8,019 nt of DNA. It comes from Immundisolibacteraceae bacterium. Its GTDB lineage: Bacteria > Pseudomonadota > Gammaproteobacteria > Immundisolibacterales > Immundisolibacteraceae. This document shows positions 1-5,931 of this stretch, in pieces. How positions within the stretch are numbered: position 1 is the stretch's first letter; the number at the start of each line of letters is the position of its first letter. The notes below the pieces were generated by a model, which ran no database searches, was not told the DNA's origin, and saw only the letters and a program-made list of their open reading frames with translations. The stretch is from NCBI GenBank assembly GCA_019090185.1, contig JAHRWJ010000262.1, positions 1 to 8,019 on the forward strand, read 5' to 3'. The position numbers were made by a program, and so were the translations under genes.

Positions 1-329
1 AGAATCATCGAGTCGAGCCCGGAAGCAACCCGAAAAAGATGTCGTGCCGCCTGGGTGTCACGCAGCTGATGAACCAACGGCGCTAATAAATCACTACCGG
101 CATTATTTAGCTGCATAAACCAGTTGCGCGGCGCTGGATTATCAGGATCATCGACCACAATGAACATTTCGGTGCGATTACAGGTCGAAAGTAAACTGGC
201 TTCGGTTACCGGTGCCAGATTTACCAGCTCATGCAGTGACGGCAACAGCTGTTCGGGCGCGAGCGCAATTCGCTCACGAACCCCAACTGGAGCCGTGCGA
301 TGAGTCAGACCAATGGTAAGAAGATGCAT
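1..329 (-). CDS. hemA: Glutamyl-tRNA reductase, N-terminal part (runs off left edge)
   Basis: HemA reduces the glutamate of Glu-tRNA(Glu) to glutamate-1-semialdehyde with NADPH, the first step of C5 tetrapyrrole (heme, siroheme, B12) synthesis in the cytoplasm. Reading the minus strand from an ATG at 329-327 gives 109 residues with no stop before the window edge. Diagnostic motifs are GLTHRTAPVGVRER at residues 7-20, the catalytic cysteine Cys50 inside STCNRTE (48-54), which matches E. coli Cys50, and VASGLDSM near residues 101-108. Together these cover most of the catalytic domain; the NADPH-binding and dimerisation domains lie outside the window. The gene is divergent from the TPR-lolB-ispE cluster, the usual gammaproteobacterial arrangement. 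No clear Shine-Dalgarno sequence precedes the ATG, but the N-terminus aligns with known HemA starts (M-x-L-L-x-x-G), which supports the chosen start. Confidence 0.96.
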   Translation of the reverse strand, partial: MHLLTIGLTHRTAPVGVRERIALAPEQLLPSLHELVNLAPVTEASLLSTCNRTEMFIVVDDPDNPAPRNWFMQLNNAGSDLLAPLVHQLRDTQAARHLFRVASGLDSMI

Positions 330-401
330 GACGATGTTTTGAAAACTAAAACCCTGTGGTTGATAGCCGCTAGCTACATTTCAACTATTAAAAGTAACAC
401 T

Positions 402-430
402 ATTATCCAAATACTCGGTGAAACGCTGAA
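402..430 (-). promoter_or_regulatory. Candidate sigma-70 promoter for hemA
   Basis: On the minus strand a GATAAT -10 (plus positions 402-407, five of six consensus bases) lies 17 bases downstream of a weak TTCAGC -35 (425-430, three of six). This would start transcription roughly 65 bases before the hemA ATG. The -35 match is poor, so the assignment is tentative. Confidence 0.3.
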
Positions 431-462
431 CGCTGCGCCCAACCCAGCCCTCCAGTTGAACA

Positions 463-492
463 TTGACGAACATGGGCCTGCAAAGCCATTAT
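463..492 (+). promoter_or_regulatory. Candidate sigma-70 promoter for the TPR lipoprotein/lolB/ispE cluster
   Basis: TTGACG at 463-468 (five of six -35 consensus bases) is separated by 18 bases from CATTAT at 487-492 (four of six -10 bases). Transcription would begin near position 499, giving a short leader that still contains the AAGGA at 509-513. The divergent spacer offers no better pair on this strand. Confidence 0.4.
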
Positions 493-508
493 TCGTCATC
501 ATCGACCC

Positions 509-513
509 AAGGA
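509..513 (+). promoter_or_regulatory. Ribosome binding site supporting the ATG at 526
   Basis: AAGGA lies 12 bases before the ATG at 526. The spacing is slightly long. It favours this ATG over the in-frame TTG at 463 or ATG at 472. Only the 526 start puts the lipoprotein signal peptide at the N-terminus; the upstream starts would add 18-21 polar residues in front of it. Confidence 0.5.
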
Positions 514-525
514 CAGCCTAAGACT

Positions 526-2316
526 ATGAACAGATCTGTCTCCAACCTGTTATTTCTGTCCCTACTCAGCGTCGCCAGCTGCGCCACTGATTCCATCGGC
601 AACAATGGTAATAACCTGACCGCTGGCGATGATCACAGCCCCTACCAATTGGCTGAAGCCAACAATCACCTGCACCACTCCGGAGTTCCTGCAAGCGACG
701 CCAAGCCACTAACTGACGGTTCAACCGCCGCCCTGCTGTACAACTTAATGGTGGCGGAAATCGCCGTTAAACGCGAATTACCAAAAGTTGCAGCGGCACA
801 TTATATCGTAGCTGTGGAACAGTCTCACGATCCAAAAATTGCCCGCCGCGCTACCAAGATTGCGCTCTACTCAAGAAACTACCAACTCGCCGAACGGGCT
901 GCCAGACTCTGGACCGAACTTGAACCCGAGCGGGTAGAGCCACGACAGGTGCTATCTGCGGTATATATTCAAAACGGTAATCGAGCAGCGGCCCGCGAGC
1001 ACCTGATGGCGCTGCTAAAACTGCGCAATTTAAACAGCAGTAAGCAGTATTTAACCCTGGCACAGTTTTTTGCCAATAAATCTGACCAGGAAGCGGTGCT
1101 CATCGTGCTCGAAGAGATTGCCGATGCCCGCCCCAACGACCGGGAGGCCCAATATGCGGCGGCGGCCATGTCGATCCGCTTCGCGGATTACCCGAAAGCA
1201 CTTCGCTACGCCCAATTAACCATCGGCCTCGATCCAGGCTGGGCTCAAGGGGTGTTGATGCATGCTCAGGCGCTGGCACTGAATCAGCGCCCGGCGGAAG
1301 GCGTGGAATCATTACGCACCTACACCCAGGCCCACCCAGATGAAAAGCAGATCCACTTTGCATTAGCTCGGATGCTACTGGATGCCAACCAGCCTAAACA
1401 GGCCCGCACTGAGTTTGATCGCATCCGCCAAGCCGACCCTGACAATGGTGAAGTACTGTTTGCACTTGGCTTACTGAATTTACAACTGGGTGATCTGACC
1501 AGCGCTGAAACCCATTTACTAGCGCTGGAGAAACAGAATTTTCAGGAAAACCGAGTCCATTTTTATCTCGGCCGGCTAGCTGAAAAGCAGAACAAACCTG
1601 ATCAGGCGATCAAGTGGTACAGCACAATTTCCGACAAGGACTACCGCATTGATGCGGCGACTCGCATTGCCTACCTAACAGCCGATAAAGGTGATGTAGA
1701 CGACGCCCTGGCGCTGCTGGCAGCAACCGATACCGATCGCGAGGCGCAGAAAATTGAGATAGCAATCGCGACCAGCGACATTTTGATTCAGGCGAAACGG
1801 TTTGAGGAGGCCATTAGCACCGCCACCGCCGCATTAGAGCGCTTCCATAACGATATTGATCTGCTGTTCAGTCGCAGCAATGCCCACGAGCAGGCGGGTA
1901 ACTTCGCTGCCATGGAAGCCGATGTTGAAGCTATTTTACAAATTCACCCGGACAATGCGCTGGCACTGAATGCGCTCGGTTATAGCCTTGCCGATCGAGG
2001 TGTTCGCCTCGATGAGGCCCACCGCCTGCTCACCAAGGCGCTGGCACTGGAGCCAGAAAACCCCTTTATTCTCGACAGCATGGGCTGGACAGAATATCGA
2101 CTGGGCAATTTTGGGGCGGCGCTACCACTGCTGCGTGCAGCGCTAGAAATCATGCCCGACGGCGAAGTCTATGCCCACCTTGCTGAACTGTTGATTGCTA
2201 CCGGCGACGACCAGCAAGCTAGAGTATTGCTAGAAAAGGGATTAGCAGAAACACCTGACGACATTCATATACAGAAGGTCCTCAATAGTCTGAACGCACT
2301 TACCAAATCCAGGTGA
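526..2316 (+). CDS. lbcA: TPR-repeat outer-membrane lipoprotein, LbcA-like
   Basis: A 596-residue predicted lipoprotein. The N-terminus has Arg3, a hydrophobic segment from about residue 8 to 17 and a lipobox ending V-A-S-C19. Residue +2 is Ala rather than Asp, which predicts outer-membrane sorting by Lol. A polar linker (about 20-65) is followed by an almost all-helical region (about 70-590) with degenerate tetratricopeptide repeats. The clearest are near 275-335 and 475-580, with PDN or PEN turns between helix pairs. In Pseudomonas aeruginosa the protein in this position, between hemA and lolB, is LbcA (PA4667), a TPR lipoprotein that binds the periplasmic protease CtpA and helps it degrade peptidoglycan hydrolases. 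The symbol is assigned from domain layout and gene position, not from an alignment. No ctpA lies in this window. The stop codon overlaps the lolB start by 4 bases. The TPR lipoprotein call is firm; the partner is inferred. Confidence 0.8.
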   Translation: MNRSVSNLLFLSLLSVASCATDSIGNNGNNLTAGDDHSPYQLAEANNHLHHSGVPASDAKPLTDGSTAALLYNLMVAEIAVKRELPKVAAAHYIVAVEQSHDPKIARRATKIALYSRNYQLAERAARLWTELEPERVEPRQVLSAVYIQNGNRAAAREHLMALLKLRNLNSSKQYLTLAQFFANKSDQEAVLIVLEEIADARPNDREAQYAAAAMSIRFADYPKALRYAQLTIGLDPGWAQGVLMHAQALALNQRPAEGVESLRTYTQAHPDEKQIHFALARMLLDANQPKQARTEFDRIRQADPDNGEVLFALGLLNLQLGDLTSAETHLLALEKQNFQENRVHFYLGRLAEKQNKPDQAIKWYSTISDKDYRIDAATRIAYLTADKGDVDDALALLAATDTDREAQKIEIAIATSDILIQAKRFEEAISTATAALERFHNDIDLLFSRSNAHEQAGNFAAMEADVEAILQIHPDNALALNALGYSLADRGVRLDEAHRLLTKALALEPENPFILDSMGWTEYRLGNFGAALPLLRAALEIMPDGEVYAHLAELLIATGDDQQARVLLEKGLAETPDDIHIQKVLNSLNALTKSR

Positions 2317-2963
2317 CCGGGACTGCATTACGCCACAGCGGCCTTCTGCTGGCGCTGCTGCTAGGCGGCTGTGGCGGACTCAACCAACCAAAGCCCGGAT
2401 CAGCCGGCTTACCGCCTACGCAACTGCCGGGGCAGCTGACCGGTCAACAGCAGACCCAGGCTCCACCAGAGTTTTGGCAAATCCGTAGTCGTTTATCGGT
2501 TCGCCATGGCGAGCAGGCCTGGAGCGGCAGCCTACGCTGGCATCACTTGCCCGATGGCAATGAGATAACCATCCGCGACCCTATTGGCCGAACCCGACTA
2601 CGGGCCTCTGATCTCACTGATAAAAACAATCATCAAAACGGCGCGCAGGCAACATTACAGCTTGCTGGGCAACCGGTTCGTTACGGACAAAACATCCAGC
2701 AGCTGCTCAGCTCTGTTGCTGACATCTACATCCCCTTCAAGCAGTTTCCACGCTGGTTAACCGCAACACCCGGTGAAGCCAGCGACATCATCACCGATCC
2801 CACTAGTGGCCTGGTCAAACAGATGACTGATCAGGGCTGGACGATCACCTATCAAAAATACCACCGTGATAGCACTGTTCGGCTACCCCGGAAACTACTC
2901 ATCTCCAACCATGACACGGAAATCCGTATGGTGATTTCCAAATGGCAAGCCACAACGCAATAA
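2313..2963 (+). CDS. lolB: Outer-membrane lipoprotein insertion factor LolB
   Basis: LolB receives lipoproteins from the periplasmic carrier LolA and inserts them into the inner leaflet of the outer membrane; it is itself a lipoprotein. The 216 residues begin with a signal peptide and lipobox ending L-G-G-C20, with Gly at +2. A Pro/Gln/Gly-rich linker (about 21-52) follows. The LolB fold starts at FWQIRSRLSV (54-63) and includes SGSLRWHH (71-78), RDPIGRTRL (88-96), PRWLTATPGEASD (146-158), QGWTITY (174-180) and LPRKL (191-195), in the same order as E. coli LolB. The start is GTG at 2313 inside the last codons of the TPR gene (overlap GTGA). No Shine-Dalgarno sequence is evident, so translational coupling is likely. 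Length is normal for the family. Position directly before ispE supports the call. Confidence 0.93.
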   Translation: MTGTALRHSGLLLALLLGGCGGLNQPKPGSAGLPPTQLPGQLTGQQQTQAPPEFWQIRSRLSVRHGEQAWSGSLRWHHLPDGNEITIRDPIGRTRLRASDLTDKNNHQNGAQATLQLAGQPVRYGQNIQQLLSSVADIYIPFKQFPRWLTATPGEASDIITDPTSGLVKQMTDQGWTITYQKYHRDSTVRLPRKLLISNHDTEIRMVISKWQATTQ

Positions 2964-3010
2964 TCACCACTCCCGCCCCTCTGGCCTGCCTATCCAGTTA
3001 ACATTACCAA

Positions 3011-3898
3011 ATGAATTCCGCCAAAACCTGGCTAGCGCCGGCCAAACTTAATCTGTTCCTGCGTATCACCGGCCGTCGCGCCGATGGCTACCACCTTTTG
3101 CAGACCCTGTTTCAGATTGTTGACCTTTACGACGAACTCAAATTTCACCCACGTAAAGATCAGCAAATAACTTTACGCAACCAACCTGCTGACTGGTCAG
3201 AACAACAAGATCTCTGTGTGCGGGCGGCGCAACTTCTGATGCCGCTTTGCACCAAACCGGCCGGCATAGAGATAGAACTGACCAAAAAAATCCCAACTGG
3301 CGCTGGGCTGGGTGGCGGCAGTAGCGATGCGGCCACCACATTAATCGCCCTCAACCAGTACTGGGCCCTGAATTTAAATAGAGAGCAATTGTGCGAAATT
3401 GGCCTGAAGTTGGGCGCTGATGTGCCGCTATTTATTTTTGGCCAAACGGCCTGGGCCGAGGGCATTGGGGAAAAATTATCCGCGTTGGAGCTTGCTCACC
3501 GCTGGTACCTGATTGTGACCCCGGATTGTCAGGTGCCAACAGCAACAATTTTCACGTCAGAACAATTGACACGAAACAGTCCGAGCATCACAATTCGCGC
3601 CTATCTTGATGGGCTCAACCAGAGCAATCATCCGCTCGAAAGCGTTAGCCAGCCTGACATCAAGTCTGACCTGACGAAAAATGACTGCTTACCGGTGGTC
3701 ACCAGTCTCTATCCACCGGTCGACGAGGCATTCAACTGGTTGCAGCAGCATGGCACCGCACAGCTGTCGGGCACTGGAGCTTCATTGTTCTGTCAGTTTG
3801 AAAGCCGGGCTGCTGCCGAACAGGTAGAGCAGCTTGTGCCAACAAGATGGCAAAGTTTTGTGGTGCAGTCGGTACTGCATCCAGAGATAGACGATTAA
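3011..3898 (+). CDS. ispE: 4-diphosphocytidyl-2-C-methyl-D-erythritol kinase
   Basis: IspE phosphorylates the 2-hydroxyl of CDP-methylerythritol with ATP in the MEP isoprenoid pathway (cytoplasm). The 295-residue protein has the three GHMP-kinase signatures. These are PAKLNLFLRITGRRADGYH near the N-terminus with Lys12, the glycine-rich ATP loop PTGAGLGGGSSDA (95-107), and LSGTGASLF (252-260). Catalytic Asp137 lies in GADVPLF. E. coli IspE has 283 residues. The extra length here is mostly a polar stretch around residues 203-223, between the conserved TIF segment (178-181) and the C-terminal lobe. The ATG at 3011 follows lolB by 47 bases and has no recognisable Shine-Dalgarno sequence, but it matches the usual start of the family, just before the W-x-x-PAKLN block. 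The tRNA-Gln begins 7 bases after the stop. Confidence 0.96.
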   Translation: MNSAKTWLAPAKLNLFLRITGRRADGYHLLQTLFQIVDLYDELKFHPRKDQQITLRNQPADWSEQQDLCVRAAQLLMPLCTKPAGIEIELTKKIPTGAGLGGGSSDAATTLIALNQYWALNLNREQLCEIGLKLGADVPLFIFGQTAWAEGIGEKLSALELAHRWYLIVTPDCQVPTATIFTSEQLTRNSPSITIRAYLDGLNQSNHPLESVSQPDIKSDLTKNDCLPVVTSLYPPVDEAFNWLQQHGTAQLSGTGASLFCQFESRAAAEQVEQLVPTRWQSFVVQSVLHPEIDD

Positions 3899-3905
3899 AA
3901 ACGAT

Positions 3906-3980
3906 TGGGGTGTCGCCAAGCGGTAAGGCCCGGGGTTTTGATCCCCGTATGCGCAGGTTCGAATCCTGCCACCCCAACCA
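3906..3980 (+). tRNA. tRNA-Gln (anticodon UUG)
   Basis: A complete 75-base cloverleaf with an encoded CCA end. The acceptor TGGGGTG pairs with CACCCCA, the D-stem is GCC/GGC, and the anticodon stem CGGGG/CCCCG carries the loop TTTTGAT with anticodon TTG at 3938-3940. The T-arm GCAGG/CCTGC carries the loop TTCGAAT, and the discriminator base is A. The sequence closely resembles E. coli tRNA-Gln, including the unusual weak first U-A acceptor pair. It decodes CAA, and CAG by wobble. It lies 7 bases after ispE and 43 bases before prs on the same strand. I see no convincing promoter of its own, so it is probably cut out of the ispE-prs transcript. Confidence 0.98.
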
Positions 3981-4011
3981 TTATTTTTAGCTCGCTCCCA
4001 TGCAACCAGCC

Positions 4012-4016
4012 AGGAA
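4012..4016 (+). promoter_or_regulatory. Ribosome binding site fixing the prs start at 4024
   Basis: AGGAA lies 7 bases before the ATG at 4024. An in-frame ATG at 4000 would add 8 residues absent from the Prs family and has no comparable site before it, so 4024 is preferred. Confidence 0.75.
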
Positions 4017-4023
4017 CGCAAAG

Positions 4024-4977
4024 ATGTCCGATAGCAACATGATGATCTTTGCAGGCAACGCCTGCCCTGACCTCGCCAAGTCAATTTGTGATTACCTCAA
4101 CGTACCGTTGGGCAAGGCACTGGTCGACCAGTTCAGCGACGGCGAAGTGCAGGTCGACATCATTGATAGCGTGCGCGGCAAAAATGTCTTCATCATTCAA
4201 TCCACCTGCCAACCATCAAATGATAATCTGATGGAACTGCTGATTATGGTCGATGCAATGAAGCGCGCATCCGCCAAGCGAGTCACCACGGTGATGCCCT
4301 ATATGGGCTACTCGCGTCAGGACAGACGCCTGCGCTCGGCCCGAGGCCCGATCTCTGCCAAGGTCGTCGCCAAAATGATCAGCGCCGCTGGTACTGATCA
4401 TGCACTCACCGTTGATTTGCATGCCGATCAGATTCAGGGTTTTTACGATATTGTTATCGATAACGTCTACGCTTCTCCGGTATTACTCGGTGATGTCTGG
4501 CGTCAAAACAGAGAAAACCCGGTGGTGGTGTCTCCGGATGTTGGCGGCGTAGTCCGTGCTCGTTCGCTGGCCAAGCGGCTAGACGACGCCGACCTGGCAA
4601 TTATCGACAAACGTCGACCCCAGGCGGGCCAGTCCGAAGTCATGAATATTATCGGTGAAGTTAAAGGCCGCCACTGCATTATGATCGATGACCTGGTCGA
4701 TACTGCCGGTACGCTTTGCAATGCAGCCAAGGCACTGAAAGCTAACGGTGCTAAATCGGTTTGCGCTTATATCACCCACGCCGTGTTATCCGGCAATGCG
4801 CTAAAAAATATCAACAATTCAGTACTTGATGAACTCGTGGTAACCGACACCATCCCCTTATCGAGTGAAGCCCGTAACTGCAGCCGCATTCGCCAGCTCA
4901 GCATCGCCGAGCTGCTCGCCGAAACCATCCACCGCATCAGCGGCGATCACTCGGTAAGCTCGCTCTACGTCGATTAA
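4024..4977 (+). CDS. prs: Ribose-phosphate pyrophosphokinase (PRPP synthetase)
   Basis: Prs transfers pyrophosphate from ATP to ribose-5-phosphate. The product, PRPP, feeds purine, pyrimidine, histidine, tryptophan and NAD synthesis. The 317 residues (E. coli 315) align along the full length as a class I enzyme. They show the N-terminal [18 protein letters not shown] (37-44), the ATP-contacting YSRQDRR (96-102), [10 protein letters not shown] (131-140) with His133, the catalytic flexible loop KRRP (196-199) with Lys196 and Arg198, and the PRPP-binding loop DDLVDTAGT (222-230). The TAGT ending, rather than the TGGT of E. coli, is, as I recall, also found in Pseudomonas. All key residues are present. 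The gene follows tRNA-Gln on the same strand, and no clear terminator follows the stop before the rplY promoter. Confidence 0.98.
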   Translation: MSDSNMMIFAGNACPDLAKSICDYLNVPLGKALVDQFSDGEVQVDIIDSVRGKNVFIIQSTCQPSNDNLMELLIMVDAMKRASAKRVTTVMPYMGYSRQDRRLRSARGPISAKVVAKMISAAGTDHALTVDLHADQIQGFYDIVIDNVYASPVLLGDVWRQNRENPVVVSPDVGGVVRARSLAKRLDDADLAIIDKRRPQAGQSEVMNIIGEVKGRHCIMIDDLVDTAGTLCNAAKALKANGAKSVCAYITHAVLSGNALKNINNSVLDELVVTDTIPLSSEARNCSRIRQLSIAELLAETIHRISGDHSVSSLYVD

Positions 4978-5033
4978 AGCCGCCAATAACCAGCCTGCCA
5001 AACCCACGCCGATTAGACCAAACCAGCGGCTAA

Positions 5034-5068
5034 CCAACTTCACTAATTTTAGCGCTGTCGTAAGTTGG
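5034..5068 (+). repeat. Inverted repeat in the prs-rplY spacer, flanking the predicted -35 region
   Basis: CCAACTT (5034-5040) and AAGTTGG (5062-5068) are perfect 7-base inverted copies separated by 21 bases. No T-run follows, so it does not look like an intrinsic terminator. The likely -35 of the rplY promoter falls in the spacer between the arms, so a protein-binding site is possible. Chance occurrence cannot be excluded. Confidence 0.35.
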
Positions 5069-5084
5069 GCCATTCCGATATAAT
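5055..5084 (+). promoter_or_regulatory. Sigma-70 promoter for rplY-pth-ychF
   Basis: A perfect TATAAT -10 sits at 5079-5084. The best -35 is CTGTCG (5055-5060, three of six bases, spacer 18). The discriminator after the -10 is almost pure G and C (CGCGCGCC, 5085-5092). Such discriminators are typical of promoters repressed by ppGpp and DksA in the stringent response, as for rRNA and ribosomal-protein genes. Transcription would start near 5091 and give a leader of about 160 bases. Confidence 0.65.
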
Positions 5085-5090
5085 CGCGCG

Positions 5091-5250
5091 CCTTTCGTTG
5101 TCTTCCCAGTTCGGACTCTGGATCAATCCATAACGCAGCCACAAGGTAAGTTATGGGCTCAATTCAGTAAAGCTATGCTGGTTTGACATTTACCTCCTGC
5201 CAACCGGACGCTGGTCGCGGCGCCCAAACCGGCAAAACTGGAGTTTTACC
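5091..5250 (+). promoter_or_regulatory. Structured 5' leader of rplY, possible L25 autoregulatory region
   Basis: The leader contains a clear hairpin: CCATAAC (5128-5134) pairs with GTTATGG (5150-5156), and GCC/GGT (5138-5140 with 5145-5147) closes an ACAA loop inside it. An anti-Shine-Dalgarno-like ACCTCCT lies at 5192-5198. GCTGGT (5210-5215) can pair with ACCGGC (5228-5233). The rplY Shine-Dalgarno GGAG (5240-5243) sits in a small A/T-rich hairpin, AAAAC-TGGA-GTTTT (5234-5247). In E. coli, L25 represses its own translation through the rplY leader. Whether this unrelated-looking leader does the same is inference. Confidence 0.45.
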
Positions 5251-5907
5251 ATGAGTGATAAATTTGGATTTGACGCGCAGTTGCGCGAAACACGCGGTCG
5301 GGGTGCGAGCCGCCAGATGCGTGAAGCTGGTAGTTTTCCTGCGATCATCTACGGAGAAGGCAAAGAGCCTGTTTCGATCTCCCTGGATCACAATGATGTT
5401 TGGACCAAACTTCAGAAAGAAGCTTTCCATTCACACATTTTGACAGTTACCGTCGGCAAAACTAGCGACACCGTGATCATGCGTGATATCCAGTACCATC
5501 CTTACAAAGCTCAGGTGATGCACATCGATTTCCTGCGCATTGCGATGGATCACGCAATGCACACCACCGTGCCACTGCATTTCATTAACGAAGACACCGC
5601 TATTGGCGTTAAGCAGCAGGGTGGCGCAGTTTCCCATCTGATGACTGAAGTCGATATTGAGTGTATGCCTGCTGATTTGCCGGAATATATTGAAGTTGAC
5701 CTGTCTGACCTGGAAATTGACCACAGCATCCACCTATCTGAGATCACCCTGCCTAAGGGCGTAACCATCCGTCACCTGGATGATGCTCACGATCAGGCGG
5801 TTGTTAACATTCATAAAATGCGTGTTGTGGTTGACGAAGATCTCGATGAAGCTGAAGCAGCCGCTGAAGGTGATGCAGACGCCGAAAGCAGTGAAGGCGA
5901 CGAGTAA
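5251..5907 (+). CDS. rplY: 50S ribosomal protein L25, long form (L25/TL5/Ctc)
   Basis: L25 binds 5S rRNA in the central protuberance of the large ribosomal subunit. The 218-residue product is the long two-domain form, not the 94-residue E. coli form. Residues 1-95 are the RNA-binding L25 domain, with RGRGASRQMREAGSFPAIIYG (15-35) and YHPYKAQVMHIDFLRI (82-97). About 100-190 is the TL5/CTC beta domain, with PADLPEYIEVDLSDLEI (140-156) and LPKGVTI (167-173). Residues 195-218 form a very acidic Asp/Glu/Ala tail. The ATG is preceded by GGAG with a 7-base gap. Codons such as GTT, CGT and GCT are more frequent here than in neighbouring genes, as expected for high expression. The gene is first in a unit with pth, 24 bases downstream, and has its own promoter. 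Confidence 0.96.
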   Translation: MSDKFGFDAQLRETRGRGASRQMREAGSFPAIIYGEGKEPVSISLDHNDVWTKLQKEAFHSHILTVTVGKTSDTVIMRDIQYHPYKAQVMHIDFLRIAMDHAMHTTVPLHFINEDTAIGVKQQGGAVSHLMTEVDIECMPADLPEYIEVDLSDLEIDHSIHLSEITLPKGVTIRHLDDAHDQAVVNIHKMRVVVDEDLDEAEAAAEGDADAESSEGDE

Positions 5908-5921
5908 CGCTAGCCTTTTTT
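5893..5921 (+). terminator. Weak terminator-like hairpin at the rplY/pth junction
   Basis: GAAGGC (5893-5898) can pair with GCCTTT (5913-5918, one G-T pair) around the rplY stop codon, and the T-run continues to 5921. The stem is short and the loop is 14 bases, so termination would be partial at best. It could lower expression of pth and ychF relative to rplY. Confidence 0.3.
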
Positions 5922-5931
5922 CGCAAGCACG

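Noticed and set aside
300..521. Plus-strand 73-codon ORF across the hemA start and the divergent spacer
   Set aside because: It overlaps the antisense of the hemA start, has no ribosome binding site and resembles no family. The spacer is better explained by two divergent promoters.
463..525. Longer start (TTG 463 or ATG 472) for the TPR lipoprotein
   Set aside because: It would put 18-21 polar residues before the signal peptide and bury the lipobox. The region also looks like promoter sequence.
1100..1363. Several long minus-strand ORFs inside the TPR gene, prs, pth and ychF
   Set aside because: They are shadows of strongly conserved plus-strand genes, with no plausible start sites or recognisable products.
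4978..5031. AGCCGC/GCGGCT inverted repeat after the prs stop as a terminator
   Set aside because: The loop is 42 bases and no T-run follows, so it does not fit an intrinsic terminator.
4858..5142. Minus-strand 94-codon ORF in the prs-rplY spacer, with a hydrophobic stretch
   Set aside because: Half of it is antisense to the conserved prs 3' end, and the rest overlaps the rplY promoter and leader. The hydrophobic run is probably coincidental.
5183..5188. Perfect TTGACA -35 box in the rplY leader
   Set aside because: No -10-like hexamer occurs 15-19 bases downstream, so it is unlikely to be a promoter.
5151..5198. Minus-strand AGGAGGT followed by a 12-codon ORF (ATG at 5189-5187)
   Set aside because: The gap from AGGAGG to the ATG is only 3 bases, the ORF is tiny, and the same bases lie in the rplY leader. 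Nothing supports translation.
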